A stretch of 64,000 bases of DNA from Thermomonas alba (GCF_022419205.1 NZ_JAJOZU010000002.1:248001-312000); one strand, 5' to 3'; shown: positions 48,292-57,148, numbered from the stretch's first letter. Numbers and translations: made by a program. Notes: a model not told the origin generated them from the letters alone.

Positions 48292-48789
48292 ATGAACACC
48301 GTCCGCCAAGGCACCGCCGCCGAACTCTGGCAAGACCTGCTGCGCGACGCCGAGAAGCGCAGCCATGTCCCGCTGGATGAATCCCAGGAAAGCTATCTGG
48401 TGTTCCTGCTGTTGCGGCACCAGAACGATCCGCAGCTACTCGCACACGTGCAGGCGCTGGACTGGCTGCGCGCGCAAGCGCTGGTTGGACAGTCGCGCGC
48501 CGATGCCCTGCGCGACGTCGGCGACCGCTGCCTGCTGATCGCCGGCCTGTTCCCGACGCTGGCGCAGCGCCGCCGGGTCAGCCTGGACTATTTCCTGACC
48601 CTGGGCCGCAGCGCCTACCGCGACCTGGCCGACGCCTGCCGCTCGGCCTATGCCGAGCTGTTCGCGCACCTGGCGGCGCACTACGACGCCTTGGCCCAGG
48701 TGCTGCGCGGCCTGCGCGAGACCCCGCTGCCGGTGCCTGCCGTGGCGCTGGCACCCGCACGTCGCCCACCGGGGATGCGCGTGCATTGA
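48292..48789 (+). CDS. Hypothetical protein (165 aa)
   Basis: A soluble helical protein with a well-placed ribosome binding site (GGGAGG) six bases before the ATG and codon use like the surroundings. Blocks such as DESQESYLVFLLLRH and LLIAGLFPTLAQRR are striking but I do not recognise the family. It appears to be a single gene between the divergent aidB and the convergent DUF190 gene. Confidence 0.7.
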   Translation: MNTVRQGTAAELWQDLLRDAEKRSHVPLDESQESYLVFLLLRHQNDPQLLAHVQALDWLRAQALVGQSRADALRDVGDRCLLIAGLFPTLAQRRRVSLDYFLTLGRSAYRDLADACRSAYAELFAHLAAHYDALAQVLRGLRETPLPVPAVALAPARRPPGMRVH

Positions 48790-48791
48790 GC

Positions 48792-49127
48792 TCAGCGTGG
48801 ACTTCCCGAATCTGCGGATATGATCCCGAACTCGGCTTCGATCCGCGCGTAGAAGGCCTGCACCTTCTCCCGGCGCAGCAGATCGAGCAGCGCGTCGGCC
48901 TGCTCCGGGCGCATGATGAACTCCACCAGCACCGGCTCGGTGCCGGCCAGCTCGAAGAAATGCTCCTCGTGCAGCACGCCATGGCGACCGTAGCCCGCCA
49001 TTGCGCGGAACACCGAGCCACCGGGAATCCCCAACTCCATCGCCTTGTGCAACAGCCATTCGTACAGCAGCTTGCCTTGGTGGCGCGTGTTCTCGTAGGT
49101 GTAAATCCGCAGGTGGATGCCTTTCAT
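48792..49127 (-). CDS. DUF190-family protein
   Basis: A 111-residue protein of the DUF190 family, with [13 protein letters not shown] and a C-terminal ferredoxin-like fold resembling PII-type signal proteins. DUF190 genes are often beside crcB, as here, where it overlaps the crcB stop (ATGA). A role in fluoride resistance or in tuning the exporter is inferred from that context; the molecular function is unknown. Confidence 0.85.
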   Translation of the reverse strand: MKGIHLRIYTYENTRHQGKLLYEWLLHKAMELGIPGGSVFRAMAGYGRHGVLHEEHFFELAGTEPVLVEFIMRPEQADALLDLLRREKVQAFYARIEAEFGIISADSGSPR

Positions 49128-49531
49128 GAGCTTGCTCCCTGGATTTGCGCCTGCAGCAGGGCATGGGTGGCGATGTAGGCCGCCCAGGTGGCGAGCAGGG
49201 ACAGGCCGACGTGCAGCGCGATGCCGGCGCCGGCCCAGCCGAACTGGCCGCGCATCATCAGCGTGGTGATCTCGGCGGAGAACGTGGAGAACGTGGTCAG
49301 CCCGCCGAGGAAACCGGTCATCAGCGCCAGCCGCAGCGCGGGGGGCAGGGCATCGAACTGGTTGAACAGCGCCAGCAGCACGCCCATCAGCAGGCCGCCG
49401 AGGGTATTCGCGGCCAGCGTGCCCAGCGGCACGGTGGGGAACAGGGGATTGAGCGCCAGGCCCAGGCCCCAGCGCGCCAGCGCGCCGATACCGGCTCCAA
49501 CGAAGATCCCGAAGGCAGAGAGCAGGTTCAT
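49124..49531 (-). CDS. crcB: Fluoride efflux protein CrcB (Fluc)
   Basis: A 135-residue fluoride channel that expels fluoride ions. Four helices; typical blocks are GALARW near the N-terminus, [16 protein letters not shown] and [15 protein letters not shown], including the conserved Asn and Phe of the pore. The first ATG after the fluoride riboswitch is the start. The gene is coupled to the DUF190 gene downstream. Confidence 0.95.
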   Translation of the reverse strand: MNLLSAFGIFVGAGIGALARWGLGLALNPLFPTVPLGTLAANTLGGLLMGVLLALFNQFDALPPALRLALMTGFLGGLTTFSTFSAEITTLMMRGQFGWAGAGIALHVGLSLLATWAAYIATHALLQAQIQGASS

Positions 49532-49614
49532 CGATGTACGCCTCGTCCGCCTCGCATGATTGATCTTGGCCTGCCCGAGCCCATGCCAACACCCTGCCCT
49601 GCACGCCGGAAAAT

Positions 49615-49692
49615 CCGGGTCATAGGCATCATCAGGCACCCTCGTCGGAGCCGGTTCGCCGCTCGTGCCGCGGGAAAAATGCCATCTCCTGC
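49615..49692 (-). promoter_or_regulatory. Fluoride riboswitch (crcB motif)
   Basis: Read on the minus strand the element begins GGAGATGGCATTTTTCC (49689-49673), with the second arm CCGGCTCC...GGGTGCC and the diagnostic TGATGATGCCTATGA near 49633-49619. GGCAT pairs with ATGCC for the pseudoknot, and the crcB start lies about 85 bases downstream. This matches the consensus of the crcB/fluoride riboswitch, so fluoride should switch on the crcB-DUF190 transcript. Confidence 0.93.
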
Positions 49693-49697
49693 GCGTG

Positions 49698-49703
49698 ATC
49701 ATA
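49698..49703 (-). promoter_or_regulatory. -10 element of the crcB operon
   Basis: On the minus strand TATGAT lies about nine bases before the riboswitch, placing the start of transcription at the first base of the switch. No clear -35 box. Confidence 0.45.
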
Positions 49704-49801
49704 CCTGCCCCTACCTGCCCCGATCCCGCCGTTGCCGGCAGGTGCAACAGTGCGTCCCGAGCGGCGGCCCTGTCGGATCGTCAACCGGCGCGCAAATCGG
49801 C

Positions 49802-49807
49802 CATAAT
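49802..49807 (+). promoter_or_regulatory. -10 element of the mla operon
   Basis: CATAAT at 49802-49807, so transcription would start near 49814, inside the palindrome just downstream; the leader to mlaF would be about 85 bases. Confidence 0.45.
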
Positions 49808-49809
49808 TC

Positions 49810-49827
49810 TTGAACCCATAAGTTCAA
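49810..49827 (+). promoter_or_regulatory. Palindromic operator-like site before mlaF
   Basis: TTGAAC-CCATAA-GTTCAA, a perfect inverted repeat with 6-bp arms and a 6-bp spacer, overlapping the expected transcription start. It may be a repressor binding site or an mRNA 5' hairpin. No regulator is suggested by the sequence. Confidence 0.55.
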
Positions 49828-49897
49828 CGTTGCTTCGACCCCGTTCAGGGCAGGCCCGCCAAGCTGAACGCGCTGCGCCTGCCACTCTTCAGAACCC

Positions 49898-50686
49898 ATG
49901 CCCACCTCCACCTCTCCCGCCGTGCGCCTGTCCGATGTCCGCCTGGGCTATGGCGAACGCACCATCCTGCGCGGGCTGAGCCTGGAGGTGCAGGTCGGCA
50001 GCATGACCGCGGTGCTGGGCCCGTCCGGCAGCGGCAAGTCCACCCTGCTGGCGGCGATCACCGGCGAGCTGGTGCCGGCGCAGGGCACGCTGGAAGTGTT
50101 CGGCCAGGTAGTGCCGCGCGACTCGCGCGGCCTGCTGGAGATGCGCAAGCGGCTGGGCGTGCTGCTGCAGGGCAATGGGCTGCTCACCGACCTGACCGTG
50201 GCCGAGAACGTGGCGCTGCCGCTGCGCGCCCATTCCGGCCTGCCCAAGGCCGAGATCCAGGCGCGGGTGCAGGCCAAGCTGGATGCGGTCGGTCTGGGCG
50301 CGGCGGCCGACCTGTTCCCGCGCGAGCTCTCCGGCGGCATGGCCCGGCGCGCCGCGCTGGCGCGCGCGCTGGCGCTGGATCCCCCGCTGCTGCTGTGCGA
50401 CGAACCGCTGACCGGGCTCGACCCGATCGCCAGCGCGGTGGTGATGGCGCTGCTGCGCCAGCTCAACCAGTCGCTGGGGCTGACCTGCATCGTGGTCAGC
50501 CACCACGTGCGCGAAACCCTGCCGGTCTGCGACCAGGCGGTGGTGGTCGCCAACGGCACGCTGGTGTTCGACGGCACGCCCGAGGCGCTGCAGGCCAGCC
50601 AGGATCCGCTGCTGCGGCAGTTCCTGGACGGCAGCCCGCACGGGCCGATCGCATTCGACGACGTCACCGGACAGAGGGCCGCCTGA
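49898..50686 (+). CDS. mlaF: Phospholipid ABC transporter ATPase MlaF
   Basis: A 262-residue ATPase: Walker A GPSGSGKST, signature LSGGMARRAALARA, Walker B LLCDEPLTGLD. First gene of an mlaFEDC-mlaA operon that moves phospholipids between the membranes to keep outer-membrane asymmetry. Its stop overlaps the mlaE start (TGATG). Confidence 0.94.
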   Translation: MPTSTSPAVRLSDVRLGYGERTILRGLSLEVQVGSMTAVLGPSGSGKSTLLAAITGELVPAQGTLEVFGQVVPRDSRGLLEMRKRLGVLLQGNGLLTDLTVAENVALPLRAHSGLPKAEIQARVQAKLDAVGLGAAADLFPRELSGGMARRAALARALALDPPLLLCDEPLTGLDPIASAVVMALLRQLNQSLGLTCIVVSHHVRETLPVCDQAVVVANGTLVFDGTPEALQASQDPLLRQFLDGSPHGPIAFDDVTGQRAA

Positions 50687-51435
50687 TGGCATTGACGGAT
50701 ACCCTGCGCGCGCTCGGCCGCTCCGGGCTGTTCGCCCTTTCGGTGCTGCGCGCCTCGCGCCCGAGCCGCGATCTGCTGGTCGAGCTGGTGAAGGAAATCT
50801 ACAAGATCGGGGCGCGCTCGCTGCCGATCATCGTGGTCGGCGGCGCCTTCGTCGGCCTGGTGCTGACCCTGCAGGGCTACCGCACTCTGACCACCTTCGG
50901 CGCTACCGACGCGCTCTCCACCCTGCTCGGGCTGTCGCTGTACCGCGAGCTGGGGCCGGTGCTGACCGCGCTGCTGTTCATCGGCCGCGCCGGCAGCTCG
51001 ATCGCCGCCGAGCTGGGCCTGATGCGCGCCACCGACCAGATCAAGGCGCTGGAGCTGATGGCGATCGACCCGGTCGCCACGGCGGTAGCCCCGCGGTTCT
51101 GGGCGGCGGTGATCAGCCTGCCGCTGCTGACCGGGCTGTTCTGCTTGCTCGCGGTCACCGCCGGCTGGTTCGAGGCGGTGCCGTCGCTGGGCCTGGACAA
51201 CGGCACGTTCTGGTCGCGTCTGCAGGACAGCGTGGATGCCTGGGACGATTTCGGCGTGGCGCTGCTGAAATCGGCGGTGTTCGGCGGCACCGCGGCGTTG
51301 GTGGCAGCATACGCCGGCTACTACGCCGAGCCGACCATCGAGGGCACCTCGGTGGCCACCACCCGCGCGGTGGTCAACGCCTCGCTGCTGGTGCTGATGT
51401 TCAACTTCGTGCTGTCGGCGCTGCTGTTCAAATGA
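50686..51435 (+). CDS. mlaE: Phospholipid ABC transporter permease MlaE
   Basis: A 249-residue permease with five to six helices. Conserved cytoplasmic block ELGLMRATDQIKALELMA follows GRAGSSIAAELG, typical of MlaE/YrbE. Begins within the mlaF stop codon. Confidence 0.94.
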   Translation: MALTDTLRALGRSGLFALSVLRASRPSRDLLVELVKEIYKIGARSLPIIVVGGAFVGLVLTLQGYRTLTTFGATDALSTLLGLSLYRELGPVLTALLFIGRAGSSIAAELGLMRATDQIKALELMAIDPVATAVAPRFWAAVISLPLLTGLFCLLAVTAGWFEAVPSLGLDNGTFWSRLQDSVDAWDDFGVALLKSAVFGGTAALVAAYAGYYAEPTIEGTSVATTRAVVNASLLVLMFNFVLSALLFK

Positions 51436-51515
51436 CACACCGGCGCCCCGCGCACCGCGCGGGCGCCAATGCCGGGGCGCGTAAGACGCCCTTCCCGTAC
51501 GTATAGAGGTCGCAT

Positions 51516-52022
51516 ATGGCAATCCGTCGCCCCAGGATCGAGTTCGCAGTCGGCGCTTTCTTGCTGGTGGCGCTGGCATCCCTGCTGGTGCTCGCGTTCG
51601 TGTCCACCAACCGCAAGTTCGGCGACGGTGGCGCCCACTACCCGCTGCGCGCCAGCTTCACCTCGATCGGCCAGCTGCGCCTGCAGGCGCCGGTGCGGAT
51701 CGGCGGGGTGACGGTGGGGCGGGTTGCCGCGATCACCCTGGATCCCAAAACGTTCAACGCGGTGGTGACGCTGGACATCGACGCGCGCTACCAGCTGCCG
51801 GCGGATACCTCGGCCGGCATCTTCACCAGCGGCCTGTTGGGCGACAGCTACGTCGGCCTGCAGCCCGGCGGCGACCCCGAAACCCTCAAGCCCGGCGAGC
51901 AGATCGCCTTCACCCAGCCGGCGGTGGATCTGATCCAGCTCGCCGGCAAGTACATGTTCGGCGGCGGCGCGGCGCCCTCGGCGCCGGCCGCGGCCCCCAC
52001 CCCCACGGAAGCCAAGCCATGA
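51516..52022 (+). CDS. mlaD: MCE-domain phospholipid-binding protein MlaD
   Basis: A 168-residue protein with one N-terminal membrane helix (about 8-30) and an MCE domain (LRASFTSIGQLR, VRIGGVTVGRVAAI). Its hexamer forms a lipid-conducting pore in the periplasm. The C-terminal tail is Ala/Pro-rich. GAGG precedes the ATG; the stop overlaps mlaC by four bases. Confidence 0.94.
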   Translation: MAIRRPRIEFAVGAFLLVALASLLVLAFVSTNRKFGDGGAHYPLRASFTSIGQLRLQAPVRIGGVTVGRVAAITLDPKTFNAVVTLDIDARYQLPADTSAGIFTSGLLGDSYVGLQPGGDPETLKPGEQIAFTQPAVDLIQLAGKYMFGGGAAPSAPAAAPTPTEAKP

Positions 52023-52666
52023 AGTCCCTGTTCCTGAGCCTCTCTCTCGCCCTCGGCATGCCGCTGCTGGCCTGCGCGCCCGCGCTGGCGCAGACCGCGC
52101 CGGCCGCCGCCGCCAACCCCGGCCCGCAGCTGGTCGCCACCGGCAACCAGATCCTCACCACCCTGCAACAGCGCCGCGCCGAGTTCCGTAAGGATCCGGC
52201 GGCCCTGCGCCGTTATGTCGACAGCGCCCTGCGCGCCAACTTCGACAGTGTGTACGCGGCGCGCCTGGTTCTCGGCATCCACGCCCGCGGCGCCAGCGAC
52301 GCCGACGTCAAGCTGTTCGCGGATGCGCTGATCGACAACCTGATGCAGCGCTACGGCAGCGCCCTGCTGGACTTCGAAGGCCACCCGCGGCTGCGCCTGA
52401 AGGGCGAGACCGCGCTGCCCGGCGGACGCGGCGTGAAGGTCTCCACCGAGCTGCTGCGCGACAACGGCGCGCCGGTGCCGGTGGACTACCTGGTGCGCAA
52501 CAACGGCGGCTGGAAGATCTTCGACGTGATGATCGAAGGCGTGTCCTACGTGCAGACCTTCCGCAGCCAGTTCGACGGCCCGCTGCAACAGAAGACGATC
52601 GCGCAGGTCGCGGCCGATCTGCGTAATGGCGTCGCGCCGGCGGCGACCACTACGGGCGGGCGTTGA
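52019..52666 (+). CDS. mlaC: Periplasmic phospholipid-binding protein MlaC
   Basis: A 215-residue soluble carrier with a signal peptide (to about residue 25, ALAQ) and the MlaC/Ttg2D fold. It ferries lipid between MlaFED and the outer-membrane MlaA complex. Typical end: VDYLVRNNGGWKIFDVMIEGVSYV. It overlaps mlaD by four bases. Confidence 0.93.
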   Translation: MKSLFLSLSLALGMPLLACAPALAQTAPAAAANPGPQLVATGNQILTTLQQRRAEFRKDPAALRRYVDSALRANFDSVYAARLVLGIHARGASDADVKLFADALIDNLMQRYGSALLDFEGHPRLRLKGETALPGGRGVKVSTELLRDNGAPVPVDYLVRNNGGWKIFDVMIEGVSYVQTFRSQFDGPLQQKTIAQVAADLRNGVAPAATTTGGR

Positions 52667-52691
52667 CATCCGCTCGCCTCGGGAGAAGCCC

Positions 52692-53726
52692 ATGCCGCGT
52701 CTGATATCCACTCCACTGCTGCTGCTGACGCTGTCCGGGTGCGCCGGCCAGGCCGTGCGCGCGGATGCCGCGCCGGCTCGGGAGAGCGCAGCCACCGCCC
52801 CTGCACCGCAGGAGGCGCGCGCGCAGCAGGACACTCCCACCGTCGACGCCGGCGCGGCCGCCGTCACCCCGCCTGCAACCAGCGTCACGCAGCCCCCTGC
52901 CAGTGCCGCGCCACCGCCCGTGGCAACCGCGCCTGCTGTGACCAGCGATGCCGCCGTGGAGGCAGCGGAAACCGATTTCGATGCGATCTATGGGCAGACC
53001 GATGCGGCGGGCAACGGCGCTGCCACGCCGGCTGTTTTCGATCCGTGGGAGCCGATGAACCGCCGCATCCATGCCTTCAACCTGGCCGTGGACCGCGCGC
53101 TGATGCGCCCGCTGGCCCATGCCTATACCGCGGCACTCCCGGCGCCGGTGCGAACCGGTATCAGCAACGTCTTCGACAACCTGGGGACGCCGGTCACCTT
53201 CGTCAACCTGCTGCTGCAGGGGCGTCCGGGCGAGGCGGCGGAAACCCTGGGCCGGTTCCTGGTCAATACCACCATCGGCATCGGCGGTCTGTTCGATCCC
53301 GCCGGCAAGAAACTGAAGATGCACCGCCACAGCGCCGACCTCGGGCGCACGTTCGCGCGCTGGGGCTGGCGCGAGTCGCGCTATCTGGAGCTGCCGTTTT
53401 TCGGGCCGAGCACCCTGCGCGATGCCTTTGGCAAGGCCGGCGATTACCCGCTGTCGCCGCTGAACCATATCGAGCAGGATCGCACCCGCGTCGGGTTGCA
53501 GGCGCTGCAGGCGGTGGACTTGCGCGCCGGCCTGCTGAGCCTGGATACGCTGCGCGCGTCGGCGCCGGATGACTACACCCTCACCCGCGACGCCTGGCTG
53601 GCACGCCGGCGCTACCTGATCGACAACGACCGCAAGCACGCCGACGAGGGTGTCGATGCCTTGCCGCCGTACCTGATGGATGCCCCGGCGGTGCCGGAAA
53701 CACCGGAACCTGCGCAACAGCCCTGA
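52692..53726 (+). CDS. mlaA: Outer-membrane phospholipid lipoprotein MlaA (VacJ)
   Basis: A 344-residue lipoprotein: signal peptide with lipobox LSGC (Cys17), then a Pro/Ala/Thr-rich linker of about 95 residues, and the MlaA domain from about residue 115 (FDPWEPMNRRIHAFN; LPFFGPSTLRDAFGK). It extracts misplaced phospholipids from the outer leaflet. It starts 25 bases after mlaC, so no mlaB (STAS) gene is present in the operon. Confidence 0.93.
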   Translation: MPRLISTPLLLLTLSGCAGQAVRADAAPARESAATAPAPQEARAQQDTPTVDAGAAAVTPPATSVTQPPASAAPPPVATAPAVTSDAAVEAAETDFDAIYGQTDAAGNGAATPAVFDPWEPMNRRIHAFNLAVDRALMRPLAHAYTAALPAPVRTGISNVFDNLGTPVTFVNLLLQGRPGEAAETLGRFLVNTTIGIGGLFDPAGKKLKMHRHSADLGRTFARWGWRESRYLELPFFGPSTLRDAFGKAGDYPLSPLNHIEQDRTRVGLQALQAVDLRAGLLSLDTLRASAPDDYTLTRDAWLARRRYLIDNDRKHADEGVDALPPYLMDAPAVPETPEPAQQP

Positions 53727-53759
53727 TTCGGCGCCGGCGCGGCCACGCAGGACGCCGGC

Positions 53760-55136
53760 TCAAGACGCCACGGCATCCGAGCCGCCCAGACGCGGCGTTG
53801 GCTCGTTCCGCAGCTCCACAGCGACGTCCACCTCGCGCAGACTGCGCTCGATCGCGCGGGTGCGCACCCCGGTCTGCTCGATCTGCTTGCTGGCCTGGTC
53901 CAGCTTCTCTTTCACCTTGTCCAGCACGTCGCCGAACTTGCCAAACTCGGTCTTGGCCTTCTCCAGGATCCGCCAGACCTCGGCCGAACGCTTCTCGATC
54001 GCGACCGTGCGAAAGCCGATCTGCAGGCTGGTGAGCAGCGCCAGCAGGGTGGTCGGCCCGGCCAGGGTGACGCGGTGCTCGCGCTGCATCGCCTCGAACA
54101 GCCCAGGCCGGCGCAGCACTTCCGCGTACAGCCCTTCGGTGGGCAGGAACATCACCGCAAACTCGGTGGTGTAGGGACTGGCCACGTACTTGCGGATCTC
54201 GCGCGCCTGCAGCCGCACCGTGCGCTCCAGCGCCTCGCCGGCGGCGCGCACCGCTTCGCCATCGCCGCGCTCCTGCGCGTCCAGCAGGCGCTCGTAGTCC
54301 TCGCGCGGGAACTTGGCGTCGATCGGCAGCCACACCGTGCTCTCGCCGGTGGTTCCAGGGAAGCGCACCGCAAATTCCACGCGCCGGTTGCTGCCCGGCA
54401 CGGTCTCGACATTGGCGGCGTACTGATCCGGCGCGAACACCTGTTCCAGCAGTGCCGCCAGTTGCACTTCGCCGAAGATGCCGCGCGACTTCACATTGGT
54501 CAGCACCCGCTGCAGCCCGCCGACGTCGGCCGCCAGCTTGCTCATGTCGCCCAGGCCCTGGTGCACCTGCGCCAGCATCTGGTGGACGCTGGCGAAACTC
54601 TCGCTCAGGCGCGTTTCCAGGGTGGCGTGCAGCTTCTCGTCCACGGTGGCGCGCATCTGCTCGAGCTTGCGCGCGTTGTCCTCGCGCAGGGCAGTGAGCT
54701 GCTGCTCGAGGGTGGCGCGCAGCTCGCCCAGGCGGGCTTCGTTACGCTGGGTGAGTTCGCGCAGGCTGGCGGCCAGGGTCTCGGCGTGGCGCTGTTGCTG
54801 CGCCGCCAGCTCCTGCCGCGCCTGGCGGGCATCGGCGGTCAATGCCGCGCGCAGTTCCTCCAGGCGGGCATCGGTGCGCGCGGTCAGCTCGTCCAGACGC
54901 GCGTCGGTGCGGGTGGCCACCGCCTGCACCTGCAGGCCGAACCCGTCGATGCGCTGGCCCTGCTGCAAGGCGAAGCTGTCGAGCTGGGCGCGCAGTTCGT
55001 CGCGGCCTTCGCGCGCCTGCGCGCGCAGCAGTTCGGCCAGGCGCTCGCCGGGCGCGCGCAGCAGCAATGCCAGCAACAAGCCGATCACGATCACTATCGC
55101 GAGCAGCACGAGCAAAAGCAGCGTATTCGTCTCCAT
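53760..55136 (-). CDS. rmuC: DNA recombination protein RmuC
   Basis: A 458-residue protein: N-terminal membrane helix (LLLLVLLAIVIVIGLL region), a long coiled coil (about 40-200), then the nuclease-like RmuC domain with KSRGIFGEVQLAALLEQV and LPIDAKFPREDYERLL. It limits inversions between short repeats. The ATG at 55136 is the first to give the membrane helix and is preceded by TACACT at six bases; longer in-frame starts are not conserved. It converges with mlaA. Confidence 0.93.
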   Translation of the reverse strand: METNTLLLLVLLAIVIVIGLLLALLLRAPGERLAELLRAQAREGRDELRAQLDSFALQQGQRIDGFGLQVQAVATRTDARLDELTARTDARLEELRAALTADARQARQELAAQQQRHAETLAASLRELTQRNEARLGELRATLEQQLTALREDNARKLEQMRATVDEKLHATLETRLSESFASVHQMLAQVHQGLGDMSKLAADVGGLQRVLTNVKSRGIFGEVQLAALLEQVFAPDQYAANVETVPGSNRRVEFAVRFPGTTGESTVWLPIDAKFPREDYERLLDAQERGDGEAVRAAGEALERTVRLQAREIRKYVASPYTTEFAVMFLPTEGLYAEVLRRPGLFEAMQREHRVTLAGPTTLLALLTSLQIGFRTVAIEKRSAEVWRILEKAKTEFGKFGDVLDKVKEKLDQASKQIEQTGVRTRAIERSLREVDVAVELRNEPTPRLGGSDAVAS

Positions 55137-55142
55137 GGCGCC

Positions 55143-55148
55143 AGTGTA
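55143..55148 (-). promoter_or_regulatory. -10 element for leaderless rmuC
   Basis: On the minus strand TACACT is followed by six bases and the ATG at 55136, with no ribosome binding site. Same hexamer and spacing as at 14003-14015. Confidence 0.45.
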
Positions 55149-55176
55149 GCGGCGCGCGGTCGCATCCCCTGCGACT

Positions 55177-55887
55177 TCAGCCGGCACTGATCCCGAAGAT
55201 CCGGCCGATGCCGGCGGTGACCGCCAGCGCCAGGGCACCCCAGACCAGCACCCGCAGCGCGCCCTTGACGCCGCCGCCACCGGCGACGCGCTCGGCCACA
55301 TAACCCAGCACCGCCAGCAGTAGCAGGGTGCTGGCCACGATCGCCGCGGTCAGCCCCGGCGCGGTCCACAGCCAGGCCAACAGCACGGGCGGCAGCGCGC
55401 CGAGAGTGAACGAGGCGGCGGATGCCAGCGCCGCCTGCACCGGGCGCGCGCGCTGCAGGTCGTGGATGCCGACCTCGTCGCGCAGGTGGGCGGCGAGCAC
55501 ATCGTGCGCGCTGAGCTGTTCCGCAACCTGCCGTGCCAGCCCCGGCTCCAGCCCGCGCCCGATATAGATCTGGGTCAGCTCCTCGAGCTCCGCCTCCGGA
55601 TGTTGTTCCAGCGCCGCGCGCTCCATCCGGATATCGGCCAGCTCCGCATCTTCCTGCGAGCTGACCGAGACATACTCGCCGGCCGCCATCGACAGCGCGC
55701 CGGCCGCCAGCCCGGCGATCCCGGTCAGCAGGATGGTGGTGGGCGCCGCCTGCGCCGAGACGACCCCGAGCACCAGGCTGCTGGTGGAGATCAGGCCATC
55801 GTTGGCGCCCAGCACCGCGGCGCGCAGCCATCCGGAATGCTGGCTGCGATGGGCCTCGTGGTAATGGTGGTGGCGTTCGGCAGGCAT
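55177..55887 (-). CDS. VIT1/CCC1-family transporter
   Basis: A 236-residue membrane protein of the VIT1/CCC1 family, which moves iron or manganese. An His-rich N-terminus (ERHHHYHEAHRSQH) is followed by GANDGLISTSSLVLG, the AAGEYVSVSSQ block and a DUF-like cytosolic domain before the last helices. The ATG at 55887 has AAGGA seven bases upstream; an in-frame ATG six codons earlier is less likely. Confidence 0.9.
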   Translation of the reverse strand: MPAERHHHYHEAHRSQHSGWLRAAVLGANDGLISTSSLVLGVVSAQAAPTTILLTGIAGLAAGALSMAAGEYVSVSSQEDAELADIRMERAALEQHPEAELEELTQIYIGRGLEPGLARQVAEQLSAHDVLAAHLRDEVGIHDLQRARPVQAALASAASFTLGALPPVLLAWLWTAPGLTAAIVASTLLLLAVLGYVAERVAGGGGVKGALRVLVWGALALAVTAGIGRIFGISAG

Positions 55888-55935
55888 GGAGATCCTTTGT
55901 TTCATTCGGACTGAAGGTAGGCGCAGGTTGCGATA

Positions 55936-57105
55936 TCAGTCCAGCACGCGGCAGAACACGGCCTTTAGATAGCGGCTTTCCGGCACCTGTACCAGCCACG
56001 GGTGGTCCGGGCCGGCGCCGGCCACTTTGAGCACCTGCACGCTGCGGCCGGCGTAGAACGCGGCGCGGCGCAGCATGTCCAGGAACTGCTCCTCGCTGAC
56101 CAGGCCGGTGCAGCTGAAGGTGGCGAACAGCCCGCCGGGCTTGACCACGCCCAGCGCCAGCTTGTTCATGTCGAGGTACTTCTTCAGCGCGCTGATGACC
56201 TGCTCGCGGTCGCGAGTCATCTTGGCCGGGTCCAGGATCACCACGTCGAAGCGCTCGCCGTTGGCGGCGGCATCCCGCAGCCAGGGGAAGATGTCGGCCT
56301 GCACGAAGCGCGGACGCACCTGGTTGAGGCGGGCGTTTTCGCGCGCGATCTCGATCACCGCCGGATCGATGTCGATGCCGACCACCTCAGCCGCGCCAGC
56401 CACCGCCGCATGCACGGCGAACCCGCCGGTGTTGCAGCACAGGTCCAGAACGCGCGCATCGCGGCAGTGCTGCGCCACCCAGCGCCGGTTCTCGCGCTGG
56501 TCGGCGAAAAAACCCGTCTTGTGCGCGCCGGCCGGATCGGCACGGAAACGCACGCCGTATTCGCTCACGATCGCAGGCGCGGTGCCCTGGGTGTCCTTGT
56601 AATCGAAGCTCTCCTGCTTCTGCACGTGCTCATCCGCGAAACTGTGGAAGCGGCAGCCGGGGAAGTACTCGCGCAGGGCGTCGAAGATGAGGCTGCGGTG
56701 GCGCCACGCGCCGGCGCTGAAGAACTCGACCACGATCAGGTCGTCGTAGCGGTCCACCACCAGCCCGCTGATGCCATCGCCCTCGCTGTGCACCACCCGC
56801 CAGGCGTTGGAAACGTCGTCCAGCCGCAGGATCTCGCGGCGCAGGCGCACCGCCTGCCCGATCTTGCGCACGAACCAGGCGGCGTCCACCGCCACGGCGG
56901 GGTCGCGCTCAAGCATGCGCAGGGCGATCCGCGAATGGCCGTTGTAGAAGCCGCGTCCGACGAAGGCGCCATCCACCCCGACCACCTCGACGATGCTGCC
57001 CGGCTTGAGCCGCTGCGCGGGCTTCTCGACCAGGCGCTGGAAGATCCACGGGTGGGTGGAGTTCCAGGCGTTCTTCAGGCGTACGACGGGCAGGGGCTCG
57101 GACAT
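55936..57105 (-). CDS. rlmI: rRNA methyltransferase RlmI-like
   Basis: A 389-residue methyltransferase with an N-terminal PUA domain (HPWIFQRLV...GRGFYNGHS) and a SAM-binding fold (VLDLCCNTGGFAVHA; FDVVILDPAKM). The DPPX-type motif ILDPAKM is the catalytic block. Close to E. coli RlmI, which makes 23S rRNA m5C1962; the exact target is inferred. Divergent from the manganese-regulated gene downstream. Confidence 0.9.
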   Translation of the reverse strand: MSEPLPVVRLKNAWNSTHPWIFQRLVEKPAQRLKPGSIVEVVGVDGAFVGRGFYNGHSRIALRMLERDPAVAVDAAWFVRKIGQAVRLRREILRLDDVSNAWRVVHSEGDGISGLVVDRYDDLIVVEFFSAGAWRHRSLIFDALREYFPGCRFHSFADEHVQKQESFDYKDTQGTAPAIVSEYGVRFRADPAGAHKTGFFADQRENRRWVAQHCRDARVLDLCCNTGGFAVHAAVAGAAEVVGIDIDPAVIEIARENARLNQVRPRFVQADIFPWLRDAAANGERFDVVILDPAKMTRDREQVISALKKYLDMNKLALGVVKPGGLFATFSCTGLVSEEQFLDMLRRAAFYAGRSVQVLKVAGAGPDHPWLVQVPESRYLKAVFCRVLD

Positions 57106-57110
57106 GGGGC

Positions 57111-57140
57111 TTGACGGCGGGCGGGCGGGATCGGTTATTG
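57111..57140 (+). promoter_or_regulatory. Promoter of the terC riboswitch transcript
   Basis: TTGACG (57111-57116) and TTATTG (57135-57140) are 18 bases apart and lie about 10 bases before the riboswitch, a good fit to a sigma-70 promoter. Confidence 0.5.
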
Positions 57141-57148
57141 TCGCCGAA

